Assembly: GCF_014652875.1 (NCBI RefSeq)
Contig: NZ_BMZQ01000001.1
Span: 620,001 to 684,000 of the forward strand
Length of the DNA: 64,000 nucleotides
Source of the DNA: Tianweitania populi
Lineage (GTDB): Bacteria; Pseudomonadota; Alphaproteobacteria; Rhizobiales; Rhizobiaceae
Direction: 5' to 3'
A model generated the notes under the pieces. That model was not told the DNA's origin. It searched no databases and worked only from the letters and a program-made list of their open reading frames with translations. Position numbers and translations under genes: made by a program. The stretch's first letter is position 1. Each line of letters starts with the position of its first letter. Of the stretch, positions 18,862-27,838 are shown one piece after another.

Positions 18862-19796
18862 GCCATTTGTCGCCAAATGCTGGCCCCGTCTGGATCGACA
18901 CGGATATGGGCTTCGACGATCTCGCCGCCATCCTGATGGTAGCGGCGTCGCGTCCAGTCGCCGGCCTGTCGCTGATTGCCGGCAATGTCGTTCTGCCGCA
19001 GGTCGAGCGCAATGCATTGGCGGCAGCCGCCGAGTTTGGCTGGGACTTTCCAATCCACCTGGGCGCTGCAGAGCCTCTCAGTGGCAGACTCGAGACCGCT
19101 GACTATGTTCTTGGTTCCGACGGCATGCCGGGCAGGGGCCGCAAGCTCCCGTTGGCTGAAGGCAACGCTTTGCCTGACGCCACCGGCGCCATAACCCGCT
19201 TCATCGAAGGCGGTGGGCGTGACATTCTTGCCATCGGCCCGCTAACCAACCTCGCGCGCCTCGCCCAGTCGCGGCCCGACCTCTTGACCCTGCCCGATCT
19301 GCGTCTCGTCTGGATGGGGGGTTCAGCCGGTCCGGGCAACCATACCGCGGCTGCCGAATTCAACGCCGCTGTTGATCCTGAAGCCATCGCCGTTCTCATT
19401 GAGGCTGGCGTGAGGATTTCCATGGTTGGGTTGGATTGCTGCCGGCAAGTGCAGGTCACGCTCGACAATGTCGCACCGCTGCGCAACCAACTGTCCGAAC
19501 GCGCTCAATTGCTCGCCGATTTGCTAGAAGGCTATGTCCGTATCGCCGATGACGGCCGTCGGCCGATGGCGCTCTACGATCCCGTCGCAGCTGCGGCGAT
19601 GGTTGATCCCGAGAGCGTGACCTTCGCGCACGCTCGGCTCAATGCGGAGTTGAACGGTACGCTGACGCGCGGCATGACCGTTATCGAATGGCGTGCCCGC
19701 AAGGCCGAACCTAACGCGCTGATTGCGACGACGGCTGATGCGCCCCGCATCCGTGCCCTGATGCAGGCAGCCCTTATACACGCTGCCGAAGGATAG
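18858..19796 (+). CDS. Inosine-uridine preferring nucleoside hydrolase
   Basis: A 312-residue nucleoside N-ribohydrolase that splits nucleosides into ribose and free base. The N-terminal Asp cluster that binds Ca2+ is DTDMGFDD (residues 14-21), where the family usually has DTDPGxDD; the acidic ligands are kept but proline is replaced by methionine. Further family features are AIGPLTNLARL, WMGGSAGPGN and a His near ALYDPVAAAAMVDPE. The start is a GTG at 18858 overlapping the ATPase stop. Its job here is probably to free adenine or hypoxanthine from imported nucleosides, handing adenine to the next enzyme. Confidence 0.92.
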   Translation: MSHLSPNAGPVWIDTDMGFDDLAAILMVAASRPVAGLSLIAGNVVLPQVERNALAAAAEFGWDFPIHLGAAEPLSGRLETADYVLGSDGMPGRGRKLPLAEGNALPDATGAITRFIEGGGRDILAIGPLTNLARLAQSRPDLLTLPDLRLVWMGGSAGPGNHTAAAEFNAAVDPEAIAVLIEAGVRISMVGLDCCRQVQVTLDNVAPLRNQLSERAQLLADLLEGYVRIADDGRRPMALYDPVAAAAMVDPESVTFAHARLNAELNGTLTRGMTVIEWRARKAEPNALIATTADAPRIRALMQAALIHAAEG

Positions 19797-19801
19797 AACC
19801 G

Positions 19802-21601
19802 ATGACCCAGGCTGCAACTTCCATCGAACCGCAGGATCTCAATGCCCCGGAGTTGCGCGATTGCGCCGTGAATGCTGCAACGGGCCGGGCGCCGTTCGAT
19901 ATCTTGTTGATCAATGGCCGGCTTGTGGATGTCGCAACCTCAGAAATCCGCGACGCCGATATCGGCCTTGTCGGGCCATTGATCGCCTCAGTTCATCCGC
20001 GCGGAAATCGCTCGGACGCGGCCGAGGTGATCGATCTCGCTGGCGCCTTCATCGCGCCGGGACTCATCGACATGCACATGCATATCGAAAGCTCGATGTG
20101 CACACCGCGCCGGTATGCCGAAGTGGTGGTGCCGCAGGGAACGACAACCGTCGTCTGGGACCCGCATGAAGTTGGCAATGTTGCAGGCCTCGACGGCGTG
20201 CGCTGGGCAACGGAAGCCGCAAGCGATCTGCCGCTGCGCGTGCTGACGCTCGCACCATCCTGCGTGCCGTCCGCGCCCGGCATAGAGATGGCGGGCGCCG
20301 AGTTCAATGCGCCCGAGATGGCCGAGATGCTGGCCTGGCCGACGATCCACGGCGTGGCGGAAGTCATGGACATGCGCGGCGTGCTCGACCGCTCGCGAAA
20401 GATGCGCGGCATCGTGGATGCCGGTCTGGCATCCGGCAAGTTGGTATGCGGCCACGCGCGTGACCTGAAGGGCATTGATCTCCAAGGTTTTGCTGCCGCC
20501 GGCATCGCGTCCGACCACGAAATTACTTCCGGCGACGACGTGCTCGAAAAGCTGCGTGCGGGCTTCACCGTGGAACTGCGCGGTTCGCATGATTATGTGC
20601 TGCCGGGCGTCGTGGCAGCCCTCAAGACCCTGCCGCATGTGCCGCAAACGTTGTCGCTTTGCACGGACGACATCTTCCCAGACGATCTCGTTAAAGTTGG
20701 CGGCATGATCGATCACATCCGCCGGCTCGTCGGTCACGGCATGCTGGCGATCGATGCACTGCGCGCTGGCACGCTGAACGGCGCTATGCGCTTGGGTCGC
20801 GAGGATCTGGGGCGCGTCGCTGCGGGACGTCGAGCAGACATCGTGGTTTTGGCGGACCTTGAGAGTTTTGCTGTGCAGCGCGTCTTCGTGTCAGGCAAGC
20901 AAGCCGCGCGCAACGGCCAGTTGCTGGCAGGAACACCCGGCGAGCCAACCACCGCCTTCACCGATACTGTGAAGCTTGCCCCGCTGACGGCCGAAGATTT
21001 CACCCTCTACGCGCCTGCAGAAACTGGCGACACGGTCGAGATCAACACCGTTTACCGTCCTCGCTTCACCGAATGGCAGCGGCTGACGGTGCCCGTGGTG
21101 AACGGCGTCCTTGATCTGCCCGAAGACAAGCTCGTCATGGCCGTGGTGCATCGCCACGCCAAGCGCAGCGCCCAGCCGAGCCTCGGCGTTCTGGACGAGT
21201 GGGGATCCTGGACCGGCGCAATCGCCACCACGATTGCCCATGATAGCCACAACCTGAACGTCTTTGGTCGCGATCCCGCCGATATGGCCGTTGCCGCGAA
21301 CGCGTTGATCGCATGCGGCGGCGGCATGGCGGTGGCGAAAGACGGCCAGGTCATCGCGCTGCTTCCACTTCCCGTTTGCGGATTGTTGTCCGACGCACCG
21401 GTTGCCGAGACCGCCGAGGCGCTCACGAAGCTGCGCGATGCTGCGGCTGGAGTCGCAGACTGGCTTCCGCCCGTGCGCACCTTCAAGGCGCTGGTCGGCG
21501 CAAGCCTCGCCTGCAATCCTGGCCCACGCGTCACCGACATGGGGATCGGCGACGGCGCTACGGGTGAATTGCGCAGCCTGTTCGATCTGCATCAACTCTA
21601 A
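19802..21601 (+). CDS. ade: Adenine deaminase
   Basis: It converts adenine to hypoxanthine and ammonia. The 599-residue amidohydrolase has the metal-binding HMH (residues 92-94) in GLIDMHMHIESSM, and DPHEVGNVAG and CGHARDL downstream, all typical of the Ade family. The C-terminal adenine-deaminase domain (about 400-599) is complete and ends with GMGIGDGATGELRSLF-like sequence. It lies five bases after the nucleoside hydrolase and is the last gene of the operon. Together they give a path from imported nucleoside to hypoxanthine. Confidence 0.95.
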   Translation: MTQAATSIEPQDLNAPELRDCAVNAATGRAPFDILLINGRLVDVATSEIRDADIGLVGPLIASVHPRGNRSDAAEVIDLAGAFIAPGLIDMHMHIESSMCTPRRYAEVVVPQGTTTVVWDPHEVGNVAGLDGVRWATEAASDLPLRVLTLAPSCVPSAPGIEMAGAEFNAPEMAEMLAWPTIHGVAEVMDMRGVLDRSRKMRGIVDAGLASGKLVCGHARDLKGIDLQGFAAAGIASDHEITSGDDVLEKLRAGFTVELRGSHDYVLPGVVAALKTLPHVPQTLSLCTDDIFPDDLVKVGGMIDHIRRLVGHGMLAIDALRAGTLNGAMRLGREDLGRVAAGRRADIVVLADLESFAVQRVFVSGKQAARNGQLLAGTPGEPTTAFTDTVKLAPLTAEDFTLYAPAETGDTVEINTVYRPRFTEWQRLTVPVVNGVLDLPEDKLVMAVVHRHAKRSAQPSLGVLDEWGSWTGAIATTIAHDSHNLNVFGRDPADMAVAANALIACGGGMAVAKDGQVIALLPLPVCGLLSDAPVAETAEALTKLRDAAAGVADWLPPVRTFKALVGASLACNPGPRVTDMGIGDGATGELRSLFDLHQL

Positions 21602-21697
21602 ACGGGGCTCTGGTATTTAGCGCCATTCCATCACTATAGCCGTTGAAGCCCGAGCCACCTTCGGTTATGCACTACCTGCGCGATCCGCGCCCGGCAT

Positions 21698-21775
<78 letters not shown>

Positions 21776-21821
21776 TTTAATCAAGGGCTTAGCTGGGTAT
21801 TTGGTAGGGGTAAGTGTTGTA

Positions 21822-21841
21822 CTACTCACCATTTACTCACC
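21822..21841 (+). repeat. Left integrase arm-type site
   Basis: CTACTCACCATTTACTCACC holds two TACTCACC copies 11 bp apart. It matches the copy at 33336-33355 in 18 of 20 positions. Location just inside attL fits an arm-binding site for the tyrosine integrase. Confidence 0.6.
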
Positions 21842-21948
21842 GGACGGTTTTTGATGACCCAGCAAATGCCTTGAGCTAAGCTCACCGAGGATACCCTGAC
21901 GATACGTTTCGTATCCCCTACACGCAACGTATAGGGACACTGTATCCG

Positions 21949-22158
21949 ATGTCTGAAACGATTCCGCTGCTCGTAGTGGCTGGCAAAGCAGCCTTTTCCG
22001 TCGAGGGCTTCTGCGAGGCCTTCGGCATCGGCCGCAACCTGGTCTACGACCAGATCAAGGACAAGCGCCTGAAGATCCGGAAGGTCGGCCGCCGCACCAT
22101 CATCCGAGCTGAAGATGCAAAGGCATGGCTGGATGCGCTTCCGGAAGGCCCGGACTAG
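21949..22158 (+). CDS. Excisionase/AlpA-like DNA-binding protein
   Basis: A 69-residue winged-helix protein of the excisionase (MerR-like) type: AFSVEGFCEAFGIGRNLVYDQIKDKRL gives the helix-turn-helix, and IRKVGRRTIIRAEDAKAWLDALP is the usual wing and C-terminal helix. Such proteins help the integrase in excision or activate element genes. It is the first gene inside attL, reads away from the attachment site, and ends in a 4-base convergent overlap with the next gene. The 60 bases upstream contain several GTATC/GATAC copies, including GATACGTTTCGTATC (21901-21915), which may be its own binding sites. Confidence 0.8.
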   Translation: MSETIPLLVVAGKAAFSVEGFCEAFGIGRNLVYDQIKDKRLKIRKVGRRTIIRAEDAKAWLDALPEGPD

Positions 22159-22544
22159 CGCTTATTCAGGATCAGCTCCACCCGAGTCAGTCCGTCCGGC
22201 CGGCGGGAAATCACCTCCCATAATTCATCCTGCATACGGATCCGATCGCCCTGGCGCACCTGCTTGATGTCTGGGTAGCGGGTCACGTCGACGCTGAGAA
22301 CATGCTGGGTGCCATTGACCAGGTTGTGCAGGTCATTGCCCGTCCGGTTCCGATTTGCGATCTCGACTGGCGCGTGCACGGGTTCGCTGTCCAGCACGCC
22401 TCGAGCGATGACGCTTATCCTGTCGGGATCCGAGGCGCGCCGGCCGTTGGGTGTTCCCACCGCTGGCTCGAGCACGAACTGGACGGCGTTCACACGGTCA
22501 ACGGTACGGCTTGTGACGCGGTCTAGACGGTCGAACAGGCTCAC
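22155..22544 (-). CDS. Small phage structural protein, head-tail joining type (tentative)
   Basis: A 129-residue protein starting at a GTG (22544) with GGGAG about ten bases upstream. The sequence runs from VSLFDRLDRVTSRTVD to RQGDRIRMQDELWEVISRRPDGLTRVELIL. The small beta-rich layout with a C-terminal RxGDRI...WEV...P...G motif resembles head-tail adaptor or tail-completion proteins, and it lies downstream of the capsid fusion on the same strand, as such genes usually do. About 220 bases between the two genes hold no convincing reading frame. I cannot name the family with certainty. Confidence 0.5.
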   Translation of the reverse strand: MSLFDRLDRVTSRTVDRVNAVQFVLEPAVGTPNGRRASDPDRISVIARGVLDSEPVHAPVEIANRNRTGNDLHNLVNGTQHVLSVDVTRYPDIKQVRQGDRIRMQDELWEVISRRPDGLTRVELILNKR

Positions 22545-22765
22545 GTGCGGATCTCCCAGAGAATGGGCTCTTCGTGGCTCCGACGGTAACGACTCCGTCG
22601 GGTCGGGCGAAGAGCATGGCCCGGCTCGCAACCAGGCCGCCCGATAGCGCCTCTAGTACCCCTACCTTGGCGCCTGCCTTGCACTCCTCGGAGAAGGAGC
22701 CAAGGGCTGTGGGTGGCTACTATGCGGCCACCAGCGCCTTTCCCAAGCGTGACGCGCGGGGAAAC

Positions 22766-24622
22766 TCAGTTGATGCCTGGATTACGATACGCGCCGCGCC
22801 AGTCGAGCGCACCGGCGCCAAAGTCCAGGTTCGCCCGCATCTCGATATCCATCGTCCGGAAATTCTCTTGGCTCGCGATCTGCGGACCAGGAGCGGAAGC
22901 CAGATAGCTGTATTCGAGCACCGGAGCACGCTGCGGCGATGCAAACAGATACCAGCTCTTGTCTTCGATCTGGGGCTCCACCAGTACCGTAAACTTGCCC
23001 GCGAAGGGATTTACCTCGTCGGTGGTCGTCGCAGCGACAGCTGCCGTGAGCATCTCTGCCTGCGTCTCAAGTTCCGGTCCAACGAGGAGATACTGAGGCG
23101 TGATGTTGATCCCGGTTTGACCTCCGACACCCCGAAGGGTCCGCATGGCCAATCGGGCGGCGCTGATGTTGACGAAGTCCAACGGGGTTCCAGACGCAGC
23201 AAGGTTGCCGTGATCCGCATGGAAGAGACGCTTGCCGTCCTCGCCCATTTTCGGACCGGTACCTTCGTTTTCTGTCAGCAGCTCAAACAACAGCAGGTTC
23301 TCCGTCTCTGCAGCGGCAATGCCGGCCTGCACTGCCCAGTCACCAAAAGCGTTCAGATCGTCGTTGATCAGCGCGGGGCGGCTCAGGCTGAAAATGCGGC
23401 CGAACTGCTCAAGGCGATAGCCTTCAGCCACTTCACCACGAGTGGTGTTGGTGATTTCGCCGCTTTCGTGGATCTTCTTCAACGGGCCGATGTTGGAAAC
23501 ACGGAGCCGCGACGTGGGCCGGAAGTCTGGCGCCGTAGACGCCCGCGCCAGCGTCGACTTGATCGGTGATTGTGCCGCCTCATACGACGCCACTAGAACA
23601 CGACGCCCCGCGCCTTGCAGCAGCAGTGGGAAGTCAGAGGTAGTATGTGCCCCGTAGCCACGCCGGCCAGAAAGGAAGACGTCTTCCCGAGACATGCCAC
23701 GCGTGTTGACACCACCAACCTCGAGAAGACCACGGGCGTGGTCTTCCAGACGGTCGCCCATGAATTGACGAGCACGCTCGGACGGCGCCGTACCAGTCAA
23801 GCGAGCAAACAACGCATCCTCGCGAGCTGCAATCTCGTCTCCACGGCTGCGATCAGTGTGCATCTGCGCATGTGGGAATGTTGGGCTCTGCTCCTGACGC
23901 TCGACGATCCGCTCGAAGACTGCCGTGCGCACCTGGTCGATAGTTGAACCAGCCTCGATGTGCTGTCGTACAAAATCTTCGTCCAGCCGGCCGCGCTCTG
24001 CGAGGTCCTGAATTTCGGTGACACGGCGGCGCTCGGCGCGGGTTGCGTTGCGGCTTTGCGGCTCCCCACCGCGTTCAATGATTTCAGATTGCGGCATGCT
24101 GGCCTCTTGATGTGTTCGGGAAAATGCACCGGCGTCGGCCGGTATGGTGACAGCTGAAAGCTCCAAAGGCTCCCAGTCGGTGGCGCGGAAGGTCGGCAGC
24201 TTGCCGTCGCTGCCTTCGGTCTTCTCAAAGCGGTGGACTTTGTAGCCAACGCTGATCTGCACAGCATGGCCGTCGACTAGATCGCGAAGCAGTTCCTCTC
24301 CGCGCGCTTTTCGAGACAGCTTGATAGTCGCGTAAGCTTTTCCAGCTGCGATGCGCACGCTGTCGACCACCACAGTGCCCAGCCGCGCGTCCATCGAATA
24401 GCTGTCGTGGCTATCCAGCAGGGACATGCCGGCAACAAAGCGATCAAGACGGATTGCCTCCGGCTCGACCGCCAACTCCTCCATGTAGAACCCTTCGGTG
24501 TAGTCGTACCGCTTCACCGGCGCGCCCGTGGACCAGATCACTTCCACAGTCCGTTCAGCTTCATTGAGGGTCGACGTTCGGCCCTGCAGTGATCGGAGGG
24601 TTCGTTCGGCGGCTTCAGGCAT
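22766..24622 (-). CDS. HK97-type prohead protease fused to major capsid protein
   Basis: A 618-residue fusion. The first 190 residues are a prohead maturation protease: RYDYTEGFYMEEL, the catalytic-type His in LLDSHDSYSMDARLG and the serine in HAVQISVGYKVHRFE. A charged helical linker (about 195-300, like the HK97 delta/scaffold domain) follows, then the capsid fold from about 330 (TTSDFPLLLQGAGRRVL ... FGRIFSLSRPALINDDLNAF ... FTVLVEPQIEDKSWYLFA). Separate phage proteases and capsids are more usual; the fused form is known in Mu-like and some other phages. The ATG at 24622 overlaps the upstream HTH gene stop by eight bases. It should make shells from one polypeptide by self-cleavage. Confidence 0.9.
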   Translation of the reverse strand: MPEAAERTLRSLQGRTSTLNEAERTVEVIWSTGAPVKRYDYTEGFYMEELAVEPEAIRLDRFVAGMSLLDSHDSYSMDARLGTVVVDSVRIAAGKAYATIKLSRKARGEELLRDLVDGHAVQISVGYKVHRFEKTEGSDGKLPTFRATDWEPLELSAVTIPADAGAFSRTHQEASMPQSEIIERGGEPQSRNATRAERRRVTEIQDLAERGRLDEDFVRQHIEAGSTIDQVRTAVFERIVERQEQSPTFPHAQMHTDRSRGDEIAAREDALFARLTGTAPSERARQFMGDRLEDHARGLLEVGGVNTRGMSREDVFLSGRRGYGAHTTSDFPLLLQGAGRRVLVASYEAAQSPIKSTLARASTAPDFRPTSRLRVSNIGPLKKIHESGEITNTTRGEVAEGYRLEQFGRIFSLSRPALINDDLNAFGDWAVQAGIAAAETENLLLFELLTENEGTGPKMGEDGKRLFHADHGNLAASGTPLDFVNISAARLAMRTLRGVGGQTGINITPQYLLVGPELETQAEMLTAAVAATTTDEVNPFAGKFTVLVEPQIEDKSWYLFASPQRAPVLEYSYLASAPGPQIASQENFRTMDIEMRANLDFGAGALDWRGAYRNPGIN

Positions 24623-25043
24623 CGGCGTGGTCGATCTGCTTAGCGATGGCTGCGACGTCCACCACCAACCAACTGACACGGCCATCTCGGAACATTCGCA
24701 TCAGGCGCGCTTCATTGACGAAGTCGTGTTCTCGCGCGTCGGCGGAGATGACGAAAAACGAGCGCTGGCCTTCCGCCTCGCGTTGTTCCCTAAGCGGGTA
24801 AAGCTCAGCCGGTCCTAAGCTGTCCTGCAGAACAGGGAAGCTCGTGGCTTGAACGGCGTGGTCGTTCGAGAAGCCATGTTCAAGCAGGACGGCGATCAGC
24901 TTCAGCGTGAAGGCGTCCACTGGAGCGTACTGGCGTCCTCGACCCACGACATTGCCCTGCGGTGTATACCCGTGTCGGCTGATCAGAAGATCGATTTGCG
25001 CGCGGGACAGGCCAGATAGCTCGATAACCTGGTGAACGTTCAT
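24615..25043 (-). CDS. MerR-like helix-turn-helix protein upstream of capsid gene
   Basis: A 142-residue protein. The first 60 residues form a MerR-type winged helix: VIELSGLSRAQIDLLISRHG, then GRGRQYAPVDAFTLKLIAVLLEHGF. The C-terminal half (SFFVISADAREHDFVNEARL...WLVVDVAAIAKQI) is alpha/beta with no family I recognise. I start at the ATG at 25043, with AGAGG upstream. It is translationally coupled to the protease-capsid gene and divergent from the tape measure gene, so it may regulate the element's structural genes through the palindrome at 25078-25092. Confidence 0.7.
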   Translation of the reverse strand: MNVHQVIELSGLSRAQIDLLISRHGYTPQGNVVGRGRQYAPVDAFTLKLIAVLLEHGFSNDHAVQATSFPVLQDSLGPAELYPLREQREAEGQRSFFVISADAREHDFVNEARLMRMFRDGRVSWLVVDVAAIAKQIDHADA

Positions 25044-25077
25044 GCCTTGACCTCTTTCGCTGTGAAAGCGATTCATA

Positions 25078-25092
25078 GTTCAAAATCTGAAC
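25078..25092. promoter_or_regulatory. Inverted repeat between divergent structural genes
   Basis: GTTCA-AAATC-TGAAC is a perfect 5-bp inverted repeat with a 5-base spacer in the 68-base gap between the MerR-like/capsid operon and the tape measure gene. It is a candidate operator for the MerR-like protein. Confidence 0.45.
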
Positions 25093-25111
25093 AGTGAAAA
25101 GGTCACCAAAA

Positions 25112-27838
25112 ATGGCTTCCAAGACAAACACGGCCACCCTCCGCTTGCAGCTTGAAGACCTCATGTCGGGTCCTGCGAAAAGCGCATCAGGTTCGCTCCG
25201 CGGACTGGACGGCGTCATCAAGGCGATGGGCAAGTCCGGCGCGCCCGGCATGCAGCGCCTGGTCAAGCAGATGGAGCACCTGAAGGGGAAGGCTGGTGCG
25301 CTTGAGAAATTCACAGACGCGCGTCGTGGACTGAAGGAGCTTTGGCAGGAGATCCGGGCTGGCAAGTCTCACCTGCGGCAGCTCGAGCAAGGCATGGCAG
25401 GAGTGGCAAAGCCAACGGCCAAGATGAAAGCCGAGCTGCGCAGCGCTCAGTCATCGGTGAAGAACCTCACCAGCACATTCCGCGATCAGGTGGCCGCTGC
25501 CCGATCGGCGGAAACGGCGCTCAAGAAGTACAGCCTGAACGGGCGCACAGCGATCACGAGCTCGCAGCAGAGGACCCGCAACGAAATTGCCAAGACGATC
25601 CGGGAAATGCGGCGGCTCGAGCAAGAGCATCGCAGGCTTCCACCCGGTGGCGGATCCGGTGCGCGGGATATTATGGCAGCCGTGGGGGGCGGAGCTGCGG
25701 CCGCTTACACAAAGCGAGCAGCTGAAAGGAGTTTCGCGATAGGGATCGAATTCAATCAGGAGGCAGAGTATCAGGCTGTTCTCGGCAGCTTTACTCCCGA
25801 AGGTCGCGCACAGCTGAATGCGCAGGCCAATGCCATCGGCAAGGATACTCGTTTCTCCGACACCGATGTGGTGCGCGCACAAACGTCCATCCTGCAAGGC
25901 GGCATCCGAGATCCGAAAACGATCATGGATCTCACCGACAAGGTCACCAACTACGCGCTGGCTATGAAGGTGACGCTCGAGGAAGCAGCCGAGACCGTCC
26001 GCGGTGCCGCTCTCTCCAAGCGCGTCAAGCTTTCCGATGCGAAGGCGATCGGCGACTTTGTCGACTCCCTTGTTTGGATGGCGAAAAACGGCGGCATGAA
26101 CGACGAAGACGTTCGCCAGTACATGAAATACGGCGGTGCTTCGACAACGGGTGCCGGTCTGCCCGATGCTTACTCGTCAGCTATGGCGATGCTGCTGAAG
26201 CGTTCCGGCGTTCGCGGTGACGAGGCCGGCGTCTTTGCACGATCAGCATCGTCCAAGCTCGTGGCGCCGACCAACAAGGGGCGCAAGGCGCTCTACGCCA
26301 TGGGCCTGGACTACAACGACTACACCACCATGCCAGATTCGTGGAACGACGTCGGCATCGGCAAGATGATGAAGAACGAATTCGGTGTTCGCCTCACCCC
26401 TGAAATGCGTGAGGAGATCAACCAGATCCTCAACCAGGAAGAGTTCACCGACTCGGACACTGGCGAGACCCGTTCGGTTGCCTCTGACAGCGGCGAGTTT
26501 GTAGCACGTTTGAGCGACGTACTTACCCCCCTGTTCGGCGAGAAGATGTCGGGCGCAGACGCCAAGGCTTTGTCGAAGGCACTAGGAGACTACCACAAAA
26601 TGTCGGTGGAGAGCGTCGACGTGGTCGGCCTGTTCCGCGCCATCATGTCAAATCCAGATACCTCTCTGGCCAAGCTCAACGCGTATTTCACCGACAAGCA
26701 GGGCAGCCGCGCCAACATGATCGCGCAGCAGTTCCCGCTGTTCGAGCAACTGCTGCAGACCATGCAAAATGTCCCACAGGGCGAGGCAGCGCGCATCGGC
26801 ACTGAGGCGAACAAGGGCGTCTATGGCGATTTCACCCGCATGACAGGTGCCTGGGAAAACGCTCTGCTAAAAGTGAGCCAGGATTTCGAATTTGCAACCA
26901 GGCCGGTCATCCGGACGATCGACTCCGTTTTGACCGGATTCACGAACCTGGATCAGGGTACCCGCCAGCTTACGGCGGCAGTGGTAACGGCAGGCGGCGC
27001 CCTTGGCGGCCTTGCAGCAATGGGCGCGACGGGGCGGATCGTCGGCAGACTCTTAGGTGGCGCTGGTGGTGGTGTGGGAAGTGCGGCGGCCGGCGGCGCA
27101 GCTGCAGCCGGTGCAGCTCGCGGCGCTCTGGGCAGGCTTGGCACCGCGGGCTTGTATATGGCTCCCCTGCTTTCATCAGGCCGGCTCGACGCTGCTAAGG
27201 AGGCCGGCGTCGCGAAGGCTCTGCAAGCCCAACGAAAGCCGCCAGAGGTGGCACAGCAGGACAAGGCGGTCTCAACCGGCCGCGATCAGCTGTCGCAAAT
27301 CACCCTCGGCTGGCCTCGCGCGGCGGAGGAAGCCATGATGCGCTATCAGCAGACCTTGCAGCGTGGCGGCGATAAGGCGGAAGCCGAAGCGGCTGCCATC
27401 GCTGCCGAGATCCAGCAGTTGCTCTCGGTCACCGGGCACCCGGACGTTGATACCAGCCGGCTGCAAGCCGCGCTTGGTTTCGCCAGGCAGGTTGCGGCCG
27501 CTTTGAGCGGGGGCCGCGTGAGTGCAACGCCGCCTTCTACCTCATCGGCCGGAAATAGCCTGCCCTTCGGCGGTCCTCGTGCAGCCGGCGGACCGGTTCA
27601 ATCCGGCAAAGCTTACGTGGTCGGTGAGGATGGCCCCGAGGTTCTTACGCCTGGACGATCGGGACACATCACGCCGAACCACGCTTTAGCAGGGGTGACC
27701 GTGAACATCCATGCGCCGATCACGATCCATGGGGGCGGAGAACCAGGTTTGGAAGGCGCCCTGCGAAAACTTGAATATCGCCTCACCCGGTCATCTCAGA
27801 TAGTTTACGGACGGCTGAAGCCCTACGGCGATAACTAA
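25112..27838 (+). CDS. Phage tail tape measure protein
   Basis: A 908-residue TP901-type tape measure protein. It has an N-terminal coiled-coil region (about residues 30-185, rich in K, E, Q and R), a conserved core (FSDTDVVRAQTSILQGG ... MKVTLEEAAETVRGAALSK), and a long Gly/Ala-rich hydrophobic stretch near residues 625-690. The tail VVGEDGPEVLTPGRSGHITPNH is a common C-terminal signature. I start at the ATG at 25112 (MASKTNTATLRLQ) after AAAAGG; a GTG at 25094 is also open. It is the only tail gene I recognise in the element. It ends in a 4-base convergent overlap with the next minus-strand gene. Confidence 0.92.
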   Translation: MASKTNTATLRLQLEDLMSGPAKSASGSLRGLDGVIKAMGKSGAPGMQRLVKQMEHLKGKAGALEKFTDARRGLKELWQEIRAGKSHLRQLEQGMAGVAKPTAKMKAELRSAQSSVKNLTSTFRDQVAAARSAETALKKYSLNGRTAITSSQQRTRNEIAKTIREMRRLEQEHRRLPPGGGSGARDIMAAVGGGAAAAYTKRAAERSFAIGIEFNQEAEYQAVLGSFTPEGRAQLNAQANAIGKDTRFSDTDVVRAQTSILQGGIRDPKTIMDLTDKVTNYALAMKVTLEEAAETVRGAALSKRVKLSDAKAIGDFVDSLVWMAKNGGMNDEDVRQYMKYGGASTTGAGLPDAYSSAMAMLLKRSGVRGDEAGVFARSASSKLVAPTNKGRKALYAMGLDYNDYTTMPDSWNDVGIGKMMKNEFGVRLTPEMREEINQILNQEEFTDSDTGETRSVASDSGEFVARLSDVLTPLFGEKMSGADAKALSKALGDYHKMSVESVDVVGLFRAIMSNPDTSLAKLNAYFTDKQGSRANMIAQQFPLFEQLLQTMQNVPQGEAARIGTEANKGVYGDFTRMTGAWENALLKVSQDFEFATRPVIRTIDSVLTGFTNLDQGTRQLTAAVVTAGGALGGLAAMGATGRIVGRLLGGAGGGVGSAAAGGAAAAGAARGALGRLGTAGLYMAPLLSSGRLDAAKEAGVAKALQAQRKPPEVAQQDKAVSTGRDQLSQITLGWPRAAEEAMMRYQQTLQRGGDKAEAEAAAIAAEIQQLLSVTGHPDVDTSRLQAALGFARQVAAALSGGRVSATPPSTSSAGNSLPFGGPRAAGGPVQSGKAYVVGEDGPEVLTPGRSGHITPNHALAGVTVNIHAPITIHGGGEPGLEGALRKLEYRLTRSSQIVYGRLKPYGDN

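Noticed and set aside
22545-22765. Small gene between the capsid fusion and the head-tail-like gene
   Set aside because: A frame giving VGVLEALSGGLVASRAMLF-like sequence is open but has no ATG start and no clear stop before the next gene; left unassigned.
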